Source of the DNA: Pseudoalteromonas shioyasakiensis
Lineage (GTDB): Bacteria; Pseudomonadota; Gammaproteobacteria; Enterobacterales; Alteromonadaceae
Length of the DNA: 64,000 nt
Assembly: GCF_019134595.1 (NCBI RefSeq)
Contig: NZ_CP077770.1
Coordinates: 1,074,001-1,138,000, forward strand
Reading direction: 5' to 3'
Both the position numbers and the translations under genes were made by a program. Below are positions 9,632-18,610 of the stretch, piece after piece. Under the pieces are notes generated by a model. That model had not been told where the DNA came from, did not search any database, and saw only the letters and a program-made list of their open reading frames with translations. Numbering within the stretch: position 1 is the stretch's first letter; each line of letters starts with the position of its first letter.

Positions 9632-9671
9632 AGCAAGTTTGAGGTTTAAGTTTTTAAGCCTCAAGCTTGCT
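9632..9671. repeat. 18-bp inverted repeat (hairpin) in the 3' region
   Basis: Arms 9632-9649 and 9654-9671 pair over all 18 positions (two as G-U in the rightward RNA) around the loop gttt. No T run follows, so it is not a classic terminator. It could protect the transcript end or be a protein site upstream of the GH43 gene. Confidence 0.6.
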
Positions 9672-9851
9672 GTTCTATGTTAAGCACATTCCTTGTAAAT
9701 TTACTCTTTAACTCTCGCCATAGAAAATTTTGCATCTTATATTTGGTCCTTACATTTCTTTTCACAGTTTGTTAAAAATGATGTTATATTTGTGTTCTTA
9801 CTCAAAAGTAATAAAATAATACAAATTAAAATTTAACGATCAGGTTTCAAG

Positions 9852-10853
9852 ATGACATTACAAACAAATAGTCCGTTAGTAGAGCAGCGTGCCGATCCAT
9901 TTGTGCATAAGCACAGCGATGGTTTTTATTATTTTACAGGTTCTGTACCAACTTATGATCGCATTGAACTTCGTAAGTCTGCGACATTAGAGGGCTTAAA
10001 AGACGCTGAAACCTTTGATATTTGGTTTAAACATGACAGCGGCCCAATGAGCCGCCATATCTGGGCACCTGAAATTCATTACCTCGATGGCAAATGGTAT
10101 ATCTATTTTGCAGCGAGTGAAGAAAGTGATATATGGGCATTACGCCCGTATGTGCTTGAGTGTAAAGGTCAAGATCCGCTAAATGATGAGTGGGTTGAGC
10201 TTGGCATGATGCAAGCGGCTGAGGGCGATGAAAAGTCGTTCACTGATTTTTCTTTAGATGCCACCATTTTTGAAAATAACGGTAAACGTTACTTTTGCTG
10301 GGCAGAGAAAACCGGTGGCCAATTTGCGGCATCTAATCTGTATTTAGCTGAGATGGAATCACCTATTAAACTAAAAACTGCACAGTTTATGCTGACGACA
10401 CCAGATTACGATTGGGAACGTGTCGATTTTTGGGTAAACGAAGGCCCCGCAGTGCTTAAAAATAACGGTAAAGTCTTTATTGCTTTCTCTGCAAGCGCAA
10501 CAGGTGCATGTTACTGCATGGGTTATATGGAAGCAGACGAAAACAGCGATTTACTTGATCGTAACTCATGGACTAAAACACGCATGCCAGTGCTTGAAAC
10601 AAGTGTTGAAAAGAACATTTTTGGCCCAGGTCATAACTGTTTTACAGTGGCTGAAGATGGGGAAACGCCACTGTGTATTTATCATGCTCGTGACTATGAG
10701 CACGCTGTAGGTGAACCAAGTGTAGTGCCAAAAACAGACACCCGCCCACTTGAGGAGATTGTAAAAGATCCGCTTTACGATCCAAACCGCCATGCTCGTG
10801 TTATGGAAGTGAAGTACGACGAAAATGGTCGACCGCTATTTGAACTGTATTAA
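9852..10853 (+). CDS. Glycoside hydrolase family 43 (cytoplasmic)
   Basis: A 333-residue single-domain five-bladed beta-propeller enzyme without a signal peptide. The GH43 catalytic set is visible: Asp15 in QRADPFVHK (general base), Asp136 in FSLDATIF (pKa-tuning Asp) and Glu198 in WVNEGPAV (general acid). WAPEIHYLDGKWYIYF is the second family signature. GH43 enzymes release L-arabinofuranose, xylose or galactose. This short form without an accessory domain resembles exo-alpha-L-arabinofuranosidases, but the specificity is inference. It has its own promoter region (264 bases) and a strong terminator behind it. It would act on imported oligosaccharides. Confidence 0.85.
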   Translation: MTLQTNSPLVEQRADPFVHKHSDGFYYFTGSVPTYDRIELRKSATLEGLKDAETFDIWFKHDSGPMSRHIWAPEIHYLDGKWYIYFAASEESDIWALRPYVLECKGQDPLNDEWVELGMMQAAEGDEKSFTDFSLDATIFENNGKRYFCWAEKTGGQFAASNLYLAEMESPIKLKTAQFMLTTPDYDWERVDFWVNEGPAVLKNNGKVFIAFSASATGACYCMGYMEADENSDLLDRNSWTKTRMPVLETSVEKNIFGPGHNCFTVAEDGETPLCIYHARDYEHAVGEPSVVPKTDTRPLEEIVKDPLYDPNRHARVMEVKYDENGRPLFELY

Positions 10854-10880
10854 TTTTATAGTGACGTAAAATTAGTTTAT

Positions 10881-10907
10881 AAAGCCACCAACTTAGGTGG
10901 CTTTTTT
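10881..10907 (+). terminator. Terminator of the GH43 gene
   Basis: Stem aaagccacc / ggtggcttt with a 6-base loop, followed by a T run; it also lies just beyond the stop of the converging DUF2306 gene. Confidence 0.9.
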
Positions 10908-10920
10908 GTATGAGAGTTAG

Positions 10921-11742
10921 TTAGCCAACAACAGCGGGGTACCAGTTTGCCAAAGTCACCCCAAATAAGCCGATTAAGAACACGATTGATATGAGCGTCA
11001 TCAAACAGGCAGTGCCAATAGTGATAAACGTAATATTTGTGCGAGCTGCATAGCGGACAAGTTCGGCTATTAAAAGTGGTACTAAGTAAGAGCAAAGGCT
11101 AACAGCAAGTACGGCAGGCCCAGTGAATGTGGCGGTATCAACGCCTAAAGTGCCAAATACTAAAAACCATGCAAATATCAGTAATCTAAAAAACAACACA
11201 CCATTAGCAGCAAGATATAACCGTATAGCCCACCTTTGATGAGCATTGAAGTTACGAGCCCGTGCTGTTTTCACTGCAAATATACTTGATACGATAACAA
11301 CTAAACCGCCAAACATTGTCAGTGCATGCATCAAGGTATTACCAACGGTGCCCCTTACTATCATTAAATACATGCCAGCAAATGAAATACAGCAAGCTAA
11401 AACAACAAATACACGGCCATTGTAGCGATGGAATGCTCTGTATTTTGCCCTCAGTTTTTCAATGAGTTGTAAGCTTCCGCCAAGGATCATCACTACCGCA
11501 AATAATACATGCACTGCATACATGAAATTCCCTGTGGCATCACTAGCAACATAGGCAGTGCTATTAAGTCGGTTCCAACCTGATAGACCTGTAGTTAACC
11601 CTGTCATTCCATAACCAAGAATGAGGTAAATCACAAAGCAAGTTTGCGCCATTAGCAGGCTAATAAACCAAAGTTTTTTACTGTATTCGAGCGCTTTAAA
11701 AGGTGTGAGTTTGCTATTTTTGTGCAACATTATCAAATCCAT
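10921..11742 (-). CDS. DUF2306-type membrane protein
   Basis: A 273-residue integral membrane protein with about seven hydrophobic helices. The segment KYRAFHRYNGRVFV resembles the histidine-containing turn of DUF2306 proteins, a family of unknown function distantly like heme-binding four-helix membrane proteins. ATG at 11742 is used; ATG at 11730 (MLHKNS) is an equally plausible start. It is divergent from the AraC-type gene at 11958, which may control it. Confidence 0.75.
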   Translation of the reverse strand: MDLIMLHKNSKLTPFKALEYSKKLWFISLLMAQTCFVIYLILGYGMTGLTTGLSGWNRLNSTAYVASDATGNFMYAVHVLFAVVMILGGSLQLIEKLRAKYRAFHRYNGRVFVVLACCISFAGMYLMIVRGTVGNTLMHALTMFGGLVVIVSSIFAVKTARARNFNAHQRWAIRLYLAANGVLFFRLLIFAWFLVFGTLGVDTATFTGPAVLAVSLCSYLVPLLIAELVRYAARTNITFITIGTACLMTLISIVFLIGLFGVTLANWYPAVVG

Positions 11743-11957
11743 TACATTTTTCTAATACCTCAAATATAAAGGGCTAGAGCAAGATTTCTTCTCAAATTCG
11801 AAATTTGATCAATGAAATATTGTGTTTATTTATGAGAATTCACACAGGGTTTGACATATTCACTAACAAACTCTTTTTGCTATGTTGATCTTGAAAAAGT
11901 AAACTTATCTGATTGGTAAATATTTCATCAAACTCCCAATTTAAGGTATGTAGAGTT

Positions 11958-13094
11958 ATGCAAAATACTTCCCCTTATTACTTACTCGTTTTTGTTTGTA
12001 TGGGGCTCATGCTGCTAAATGGTATGAAAAAAGAGAAGCAGCTTATTCATTATCTGTTTGCTGTATTTTGCGGTTCGCTTTGCATGGTTGGGGTGCAAAA
12101 AATCAGTGCGCCAAGTATTGGTGTTTACAGTTATTTAATCGGCTTATTTACCTGCGCAACCTGTAATATGTCTTGGCTTATATCACGCACTTTGTTTCGT
12201 AAGCATAAGCCTATTTCTACGGTACATATTGCCGTGGCAGTTGCTATTGCGGGTTTAATTATGTTTAACCAAACTTGGCATTATTTGGTGAGTATTGATG
12301 TGCAAGTTTTCCCTGAGAGCCAATTCATGTGGCGTTTAAAGCAAGGTATGGCCGAAATAACGGTATTGCTATCTTCGAGTATTTTGGTGCTCTCTTTTTG
12401 GGAAGCATTACGAGGCTATAAAGAGAAAACGCAAACGCAAAAGTTGCAGGCAACTATTTTTGCTAGCTGCTACTTTTTAGCGGTATTTAATGCCAGCATA
12501 CTGCCTAAGTTTTTATTCAGTGAAAGCGAGTTTCAACAATTTGAACCGCTTATAATTACCTCATCAGCGTTGTTGATTGTACTTGCAATGCAGTTAGTGA
12601 TGTTTTTGCAAAAACGTGCCCACAACACAGTGCCTGAAGCTGTTGATAGTGCAGTGGTGAACTCTGAAAAGGTAGTGAAAGCTACCCATCAGGCTGAACA
12701 ATCTGAAAATAAAGAGGTAGAGACTGAGCTTATTACTGATATAGAAGCACTGATCAATAAGCAGGTTTATTTGCAAACTAATTTGAAAATTTCTGACTTT
12801 GCACAAGCATTAGCAGTACCTGAGTATAAGATTAGCCGCGCTATTCGCCATCATTTTAAAGCATCTAATTTTAATTTATTTATTAATCAGTACCGAGTAA
12901 AGCATGCACAAGGGCTGCTACTTAAAGACGAAGCAAGTCATTGGAGCATTTTAAGTATTGCAATGGAAAGTGGTTTTTCTTCGCTTGCTACCTTTAACCG
13001 TGTTTTTAAAAGCATTGTTGGGGTTAACCCAAACGAGTTTCGTAAGCAAAACAACTCATTAGTTGAACAAAATATCATAGAGCTTACTGACTAG
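11958..13094 (+). CDS. Membrane-anchored AraC-family regulator
   Basis: A 378-residue regulator. The first ~220 residues form about seven hydrophobic helices. A charged linker rich in Glu and Gln follows, then a C-terminal AraC/XylS double helix-turn-helix (about residues 265-365, LKISDFAQALAVPEYKISRAI and SILSIAMESGFSSLATFNRVFKSIVGVNPNEFR). This architecture suggests a signal sensed at the membrane. The ATG at 11958 is preferred over a TTG 15 codons upstream because it begins directly before the first helix. Its stop is 3 bases from that of the hybrid kinase gene. The divergent DUF2306 gene is the likely target. Confidence 0.85.
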   Translation: MQNTSPYYLLVFVCMGLMLLNGMKKEKQLIHYLFAVFCGSLCMVGVQKISAPSIGVYSYLIGLFTCATCNMSWLISRTLFRKHKPISTVHIAVAVAIAGLIMFNQTWHYLVSIDVQVFPESQFMWRLKQGMAEITVLLSSSILVLSFWEALRGYKEKTQTQKLQATIFASCYFLAVFNASILPKFLFSESEFQQFEPLIITSSALLIVLAMQLVMFLQKRAHNTVPEAVDSAVVNSEKVVKATHQAEQSENKEVETELITDIEALINKQVYLQTNLKISDFAQALAVPEYKISRAIRHHFKASNFNLFINQYRVKHAQGLLLKDEASHWSILSIAMESGFSSLATFNRVFKSIVGVNPNEFRKQNNSLVEQNIIELTD

Positions 13095-13097
13095 AAG

Positions 13098-14825
13098 TTA
13101 CATTGGCTTTTGCGTTAAATGCTCAGCAATGACCGCAAACATGGTTTGCACTTCTATTGGCTTGGCTATATAGCCTTGCATTCCTGATTCTTTCGCTTTA
13201 GTTAGGTCGGCTTCCATGGTGTTGGCGGTCATGGCGATAATTGGAATATGGGCAAACTTTGATTGTTGTTTAATTTTATTCGCTGCGGTATAACCATCCA
13301 TTCTTGGCATTTGGCAGTCCATCAAAATACAATCGAAAGTGCCTTTTTCTACAGCTTCAATCGCTGCAATGCCATCTTCGGCAATATCAACAATAAAGCC
13401 ATTTGAGCGTAGTATTTGCGATGCAACTTGTTGGTTAAGCGGGTTGTCTTCAACTAGCAATATTTTTGAACCAGCAAGTTTTTTAAAACAAGTGTTGTCG
13501 ACTCTGCTCTCTTTTTTCGTAGCGATACCCATCACATGCTCGAGGGTTTTCAGTAAGTTCCCTTTAATAATCGGCTTTAATAATATTTCTTCAACGGTTT
13601 TATCAAGTGTACTTAGCGTGTCTTTAACTTCTTGGTTTTCAAAAGATGCGAGAATAATGGTTTTTTTAATATCGATAGAAAGCTGCTTTTTGAGGTTCTC
13701 TAAAATGTTATTTTGCTCACAGTTTAGTACGTGCCAGTCTAAAAAAATGAAGTCGTAATTATGGCTAATATCGACCTCAGATAGCTTTTCATCTAGGCAA
13801 TTAATCGTCTGCACATCGATGTCTAATACTTTGAGCATGTCATGTAAAATAGTTTCAGGTTGCTCGCTTTGCTCAATAATAAGAGCACGTTTATGTTTGA
13901 AAATATCTGTGTCGTGGCAGCTTTGCATAGCCGATAGTGCAAATGACACATCAAAACTAAAGCAACTTCCTTTGCTTAATTGGCTTTTAACCTCAATATG
14001 CCCCCCCATAAGCTCGATAATTTTTTTACTAATTACAAGACCAAGACCCGTACCACCAAACTTACGGGTTGTAGAAACATCAGCTTGAGAAAAGGGCTTG
14101 AACACACTATTAACTTGCTCTTGTGACATGCCAATACCTTGGTCAATCACCTGAAAATTAATACAAATAGTGGTATCGGTTTTTGACTCTCTTGTCATTT
14201 TTAGCGTGACATTTTGCTGGTTCGAAAATTTAATGGCATTACTCAATAAATTTAATAAAACTTGATTAAGCCTAAGAGCGTCACCGATTAAAAACTCGGG
14301 TATGTCATCGTCAACTTCAAAAATGACTTCGATGTTATTTTTCTCAATTAAGCTACTGGCTAAATTAGCTAGGTTAGCGAGAAAGTCGTTTAAGTTAAAA
14401 TCATTGTTTTCAAGTTCGAGCTTATTGGCTTCTATTTTAGAAAAATCGAGAATGTCATTAATAATCCCAAGCAGTGATTTGGCCGAAAGCTGAATTTTTT
14501 CAACGTAATCATATTGTTTATCGGTTAATTCAGTATCAAGGGCGAGGTGGGCCATGCCTAAAATTGCATTCATAGGGGTGCGGATTTCATGACTCATATT
14601 CGCTAAAAACATTGATTTAGCTTGGTTGGCGGCATCGGCCATCTCTTTTGCTTTATTCAAATCGTGGGTGCGAAGGATAACTTCTTTTTCTAGATTTTCG
14701 GCGGCATGTTTTAGCGTCATATTGGCTTCATATAACTCTAAGGACTTCTGTTCTAAAAGCGCTTCGGCTTGTTTTCGAGCCTGGCGCTCTCGTTCTATTC
14801 TACGTTTGTAGAGTTCTTCATCCAC
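13098..14825 (-). CDS. H-NOX-associated hybrid histidine kinase (HahK-type)
   Basis: A 575-residue cytoplasmic hybrid kinase: an N-terminal coiled coil (about 5-75), a HisKA domain with phospho-acceptor His79 in [10 protein letters not shown], HATPase with GGTGLGL near residue 260, a degenerate receiver (about 312-432, Asp363) and a canonical receiver (about 454-570, Asp503 in LMDCQMP). No membrane segment or sensor domain exists, so input must come from a partner. It starts with GTG one base after the stop of the H-NOX gene, making translational coupling likely. In related bacteria NO-bound H-NOX inhibits such kinases, which feed phosphorelays that control biofilm formation. No HPt or partner regulator is in the window. 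Confidence 0.93.
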   Translation of the reverse strand: MDEELYKRRIERERQARKQAEALLEQKSLELYEANMTLKHAAENLEKEVILRTHDLNKAKEMADAANQAKSMFLANMSHEIRTPMNAILGMAHLALDTELTDKQYDYVEKIQLSAKSLLGIINDILDFSKIEANKLELENNDFNLNDFLANLANLASSLIEKNNIEVIFEVDDDIPEFLIGDALRLNQVLLNLLSNAIKFSNQQNVTLKMTRESKTDTTICINFQVIDQGIGMSQEQVNSVFKPFSQADVSTTRKFGGTGLGLVISKKIIELMGGHIEVKSQLSKGSCFSFDVSFALSAMQSCHDTDIFKHKRALIIEQSEQPETILHDMLKVLDIDVQTINCLDEKLSEVDISHNYDFIFLDWHVLNCEQNNILENLKKQLSIDIKKTIILASFENQEVKDTLSTLDKTVEEILLKPIIKGNLLKTLEHVMGIATKKESRVDNTCFKKLAGSKILLVEDNPLNQQVASQILRSNGFIVDIAEDGIAAIEAVEKGTFDCILMDCQMPRMDGYTAANKIKQQSKFAHIPIIAMTANTMEADLTKAKESGMQGYIAKPIEVQTMFAVIAEHLTQKPM

Positions 14826-14826
14826 A

Positions 14827-15366
14827 TTAAGCTTCTTTTGTTAGAGTAAAAGTGGCAGATTGGTAGTTATCGTCAATCTCACTTTTAACGGTAATAACTT
14901 CATTGAAATGCTCACAGGCACCTTCAATCAAGCCCTCAGCTAAACAAGCAAACGGGTTTCCTGAGCGATAAAACATTTGCATTTCGTTCTGGCTAATTCG
15001 TTTAGTTTCAAAGCTTGGTAATTGTGCATCGTTATAGAGCTTTTTAACCTCAATATGTACGTGCTGGTCAATGGTATCAAGGAATTCAAAAGTACTTTCG
15101 ACACTTTCAAAGAAATGCGGAAACAAAACAAAAAAGCGCTTTAACAAATATTTACCGTAAGCATGAACCAGCTCATCAACGGGTTTGTTTATATGTTTGC
15201 TCAATGAGCTGACCAACATTAGCAGCTCTTTATTATCGTAGTTTCCAACACTGGTATAAGCGCCGTTTGAAGTAAGTGAGTTTTCTTCAATGATTTTGTC
15301 TGCCATCTCATAAGAGAACTCATTTTCGACCATTTCTAAAAACTCGGTAAAGACGATACCTTTCAT
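14827..15366 (-). CDS. H-NOX heme nitric-oxide sensor
   Basis: A 179-residue heme-NO/oxygen-binding protein, the normal length for stand-alone H-NOX. His104 in [10 protein letters not shown] is the expected proximal heme ligand. The YxSxR motif that clamps the heme propionates reads Tyr133-Arg-Ser135-Gly-Asn137, so the Arg is replaced by Asn. The start is ATG at 15366 (MKGIVF, the family's usual opening) with GGG 7 bases upstream; a TTG five codons earlier is unlikely. It is in an operon with the hybrid kinase and divergent from a CHASE4-GGDEF cyclase. It should sense NO and inhibit the kinase; the effect of the Asn is unknown. Confidence 0.93.
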   Translation of the reverse strand: MKGIVFTEFLEMVENEFSYEMADKIIEENSLTSNGAYTSVGNYDNKELLMLVSSLSKHINKPVDELVHAYGKYLLKRFFVLFPHFFESVESTFEFLDTIDQHVHIEVKKLYNDAQLPSFETKRISQNEMQMFYRSGNPFACLAEGLIEGACEHFNEVITVKSEIDDNYQSATFTLTKEA

Positions 15367-15558
15367 ACAGTAGCCCAACAAAATTCAATACTAAAAGTTT
15401 AGATGTAAAGAGAAATTTTACAATTTTTCACTGTTGAACTTTAGTATGGCTAGAGTTTCACATTTGCTGAAAAATTAAAGCCTAGCAAGCAAGCTGATTA
15501 AACGAGGTTATACTTTTTAATACAATTGTATTTTTGACTATGTTGGGTTTGGTATTTT

Positions 15559-17187
15559 ATGGTGATCGGTGCGAGGCTCAAAAAACGTTTATTACTTGCT
15601 TTTACTGCTGCGTGCTTTGCTATCTTATTAGCGCAAACAATCATCAGGCACTTTTGGATACTGCCAACTTTTGAAGCGATGACAAAACAAAACGATCAAA
15701 TTGATATTCAGCGCGTGGAGTCACAACTTCAACAAGAGATTGATGCGCTGTCAAAAATGGTTTTTGACAGCTCAGCTTGGGATACCATGCATGAAGCTGC
15801 ACAGCAACGTGATACTCAATGGTTTAATAGCGATTATGTTATTGCTGATGCACTACAGCGGTTAGACGTAAATGGTTGGTATTTATATGATACGCAGGCA
15901 AATATTATTGGCGGTGGCAGCTTTAATAGTGATTATCAGCCTTACTCACCAACGGTTTTAGAAACTCCCAATTTGTTGATAAAAAACAACCTAATAATCT
16001 TATCTGACGATATAACCACTAGCCAATCTGAGTTAATTTATAAGGTCCGGTTTATTACCATAGATAAAACGCCAGCCTTGACGGTTGCTTACAATGTCAC
16101 TAAGTCCGATGGCACAGGCGAATTTGTTGGTACTTTACTGCTTTGGAGCTTTATTGATGAAGGCTTTATCGAAAATCTAACACCAGGGTTAGCAAAAGAC
16201 ATTAGTTTTTATGGCACAGAGGATGCGGCTAAATATAAAGAACATTTAACCAGAGTGTTTGGTGAAAAGAGAAATGCAATGGAGGCGAGCCAGCATAATC
16301 AGCAGCTTTACTTAGGAGTCAATGATCAAGCAGGAAGCTTACTATTTGTGCTTTCTATTGCATCCCGTGAACGTACTTATGACCGAAGTTTGTTTGATAG
16401 CTCTTTAATTACCGGTTTATTGATTTCTGGTTCTGTATTTATTTTGTTTTATTTATATATAAATCAACAGGTTTTAAGGCCACTCCGAAAGCTTTATACA
16501 TTGGTAAATTCAGCAATCAGAAATAACGACTTTAGCGCTCGGGATGAGTACTTCGGCAATAACGAATTGCACCAGCTCGGACGTGGTATGAATGAGTTAT
16601 TTAGTCTGATAGAAAATCAACGTGCAGAAATACTAGAGCGCCACCAGAAGTTAAAACGTATCAGCAATACCGATTCAATGACCGAGCTTGCCAATCGTCG
16701 GGCATTGGATAAACATTTTGCAATGCTTGCCAGCGATACAGATTTAGCTTCGCAGCCTATCTCAATGATTGTCGCCGATATCGATCATTTTAAACTCTAC
16801 AATGACTATTATGGACATGATCAAGGTGACAAAGCGCTTTGTGAAGTCGCCAATCTCCTTAAAGATAATACCAATCCAGACAGTCACTTTGTTGCTCGAT
16901 ATGGCGGCGAAGAATTTGTAATTGTGCTTAGCAATACAGATAAACAGGAGGCACTCAAAGTGGCTGAAACGCTACGAAACGCCGTTGCATCTGCTCACAT
17001 TACTCATCAAGGTCGCACAGACTTAAGCTATGTTACTTTATCGATAGGTGTTGCTAGTAAAGTTGCTAATGAGGCGTTTGATTCAGATAGCTTGTTCAAA
17101 ATAGCGGATGACGCGCTTTATAAAGCGAAAAAGCAAGGCCGAAATTGCTGTGTTATAGGAAAAGCTCAGCTATTGCTTAATAGCTGA
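15559..17187 (+). CDS. CHASE4-HAMP-GGDEF diguanylate cyclase
   Basis: A 542-residue membrane enzyme making cyclic di-GMP. A first helix (about 9-30) is followed by a periplasmic CHASE4-type sensor (IDALSKMVFDSSAWDTMHEA and the WYLYD segment), a second helix near 275-300, a HAMP-like linker and a GGDEF domain with the active motif RYGGEEF. The inhibitory RxxD site is absent (PDSH at that position), so product inhibition may be lost. It is divergent from the H-NOX operon across 192 bases, and joint control of attachment by NO is a reasonable inference. The ligand of CHASE4 is unknown. Confidence 0.92.
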   Translation: MVIGARLKKRLLLAFTAACFAILLAQTIIRHFWILPTFEAMTKQNDQIDIQRVESQLQQEIDALSKMVFDSSAWDTMHEAAQQRDTQWFNSDYVIADALQRLDVNGWYLYDTQANIIGGGSFNSDYQPYSPTVLETPNLLIKNNLIILSDDITTSQSELIYKVRFITIDKTPALTVAYNVTKSDGTGEFVGTLLLWSFIDEGFIENLTPGLAKDISFYGTEDAAKYKEHLTRVFGEKRNAMEASQHNQQLYLGVNDQAGSLLFVLSIASRERTYDRSLFDSSLITGLLISGSVFILFYLYINQQVLRPLRKLYTLVNSAIRNNDFSARDEYFGNNELHQLGRGMNELFSLIENQRAEILERHQKLKRISNTDSMTELANRRALDKHFAMLASDTDLASQPISMIVADIDHFKLYNDYYGHDQGDKALCEVANLLKDNTNPDSHFVARYGGEEFVIVLSNTDKQEALKVAETLRNAVASAHITHQGRTDLSYVTLSIGVASKVANEAFDSDSLFKIADDALYKAKKQGRNCCVIGKAQLLLNS

Positions 17188-17191
17188 GCTT
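17162..17191. terminator. Hairpin between convergent genes
   Basis: A perfect 13-bp stem (17162-17174 with 17179-17191, loop gctt) overlaps the stop of the cyclase gene at 17187. No T run follows on either strand, so termination is likely but not certain. Confidence 0.5.
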
Positions 17192-17197
17192 CACGCT

Positions 17198-18346
17198 TTA
17201 AATTGCAACTAAGCTTTGCTCAAGCATTGCTTTAATTTGCTTAACAATTTTAGCTTCTGTTTCTGGCTCAAATTGTTGAATACGTGGAGTGTGAATATGC
17301 CCCGTTGGGATGTCTGAATTAAGCTCATCACGCAGGCGAATACTACGATACGAAATTTCATTTGATAAGTAGCCGCCGCCACCGCCTTTTACCGCAATCG
17401 CACCTTCTAATTCTTTAAGTGATTTTGGCTCAAATGCCTTTTCAAGCGTGATGACTTTATGATTGTCGTTAATTGGGAAAGGCCCTTTGGCTTGTTGCAT
17501 CTGCTTAACTGGTAAGCTGAAAGTTACAAATTCATTGCCCGGAAGTGGGCGGTCGTTAAGGCTCGAAATTTTCGGAGCAGTGGCTGTGCCGCCATACACA
17601 ATGTTGGCGTTATCTGGCGCCGTTACACTGCGGCGTTTACCCGGAAAGCGTTCAAGATCAAAGTCTTTACCGCCCATACTAATAGTGGCAATCATATCAA
17701 CATTGTTAAGTGCGTAATATGGCGCAAGTAATGATTCGATAATACCTTGGTCAAAGTCTTCGTAGCGTACTGGCACCATTACCGTATTGATCTCGGCGCT
17801 AATGCCATTGTAATTAATCACTTGGCCATCAAGTAATAATGCCGCAACACCGGATGGGTTACTTTGATTAATATTTCTATCTAATAAGAATGGATCAAAA
17901 CCTGTAATTAAAATGCGTTTGTCGGTTTTTTTACTGTAATCAAGGTCGGTGCGGCCACGACTGCCATTTTCAAGCATTGTTAATAACGCGGTTTGTTCGC
18001 TGTCGGTCATTGCAAACTGGGGTTTACTGGTACGAATAATCTTGCTTGAAAGTAAACGTGCCCAATACAGCTCTCGGTCGTCGAAGCTGTTAGTTTTGAT
18101 TATACGTGCTTTAGCATCGCGCCATAATTGTTTGGCGTAATCATCAATAAGGTCACTGGCTTGCTTATAACTTGTGGCAGCTTGCCACTGTTTTTCAAAT
18201 TGGTTCACTTCATCAGAAAAAGCACTCAACACCTTTGGTATGGCTTTGCTGGCTTTTTCAATACGCAGTTCTTCAACGGTTAAATTGGCTGCAAATGCAG
18301 TAAATGACGAGGCAATTAAGCTGGTGGCAAGTAAAACTTTTTTCAT
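17198..18346 (-). CDS. Exported pyroglutamyl-peptidase (C15)-like protein with Cys replaced by Ser
   Basis: A 382-residue protein with a signal peptide ending at AFA and an all-helical N-terminal part (about 20-140). A C15-like domain opens with ILITGFDPF. In that family Glu, Cys and His form the active site. Here Glu232 (DFDLERFP) and His352 (HIHTP) are in place, but the YVCN motif reads YLSN with Ser328. It may be a serine-using variant, an inactive binding protein or something else. Family members of this kind are normally about 215 residues, cytoplasmic and without the helical extension. It stands alone as a transcription unit, converging with the cyclase gene. Confidence 0.75.
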   Translation of the reverse strand: MKKVLLATSLIASSFTAFAANLTVEELRIEKASKAIPKVLSAFSDEVNQFEKQWQAATSYKQASDLIDDYAKQLWRDAKARIIKTNSFDDRELYWARLLSSKIIRTSKPQFAMTDSEQTALLTMLENGSRGRTDLDYSKKTDKRILITGFDPFLLDRNINQSNPSGVAALLLDGQVINYNGISAEINTVMVPVRYEDFDQGIIESLLAPYYALNNVDMIATISMGGKDFDLERFPGKRRSVTAPDNANIVYGGTATAPKISSLNDRPLPGNEFVTFSLPVKQMQQAKGPFPINDNHKVITLEKAFEPKSLKELEGAIAVKGGGGGYLSNEISYRSIRLRDELNSDIPTGHIHTPRIQQFEPETEAKIVKQIKAMLEQSLVAI

Positions 18347-18528
18347 GATTATCCTATTTAGTTACAGCACGTTTAGTAGGCTTGGGTTAACTATCCTATG
18401 GATAAATGCCGAGCGCAAATAAAATCGCTCAACACAGAATTTGAAAAATAATGAATTAACGGAGATAGCGCTTTTGATCAAAGTTATTTCTCAAAGGAAG
18501 GGCTTGGGATGTTCGATATTAAATAATT

Positions 18529-18549
18529 AATTATCGTTTTTCGATAATT
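18529..18549. promoter_or_regulatory. Inverted repeat upstream of hydrolase-DUF2975-HTH operon
   Basis: AATTATCG and CGATAATT flank a 5-T spacer, 62 bases before the lipoprotein start. It could be an operator of the HTH protein encoded third in this operon; the paralogous HTH gene at 22826 also has a palindrome containing CGAT/ATCG in front of it. Confidence 0.4.
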
Positions 18550-18610
18550 TTAGTTTGTTTTTTAACTTGCCTAGTGCCATAGTAGTTTTTTTACTAGAAG
18601 GATCGTTAAA

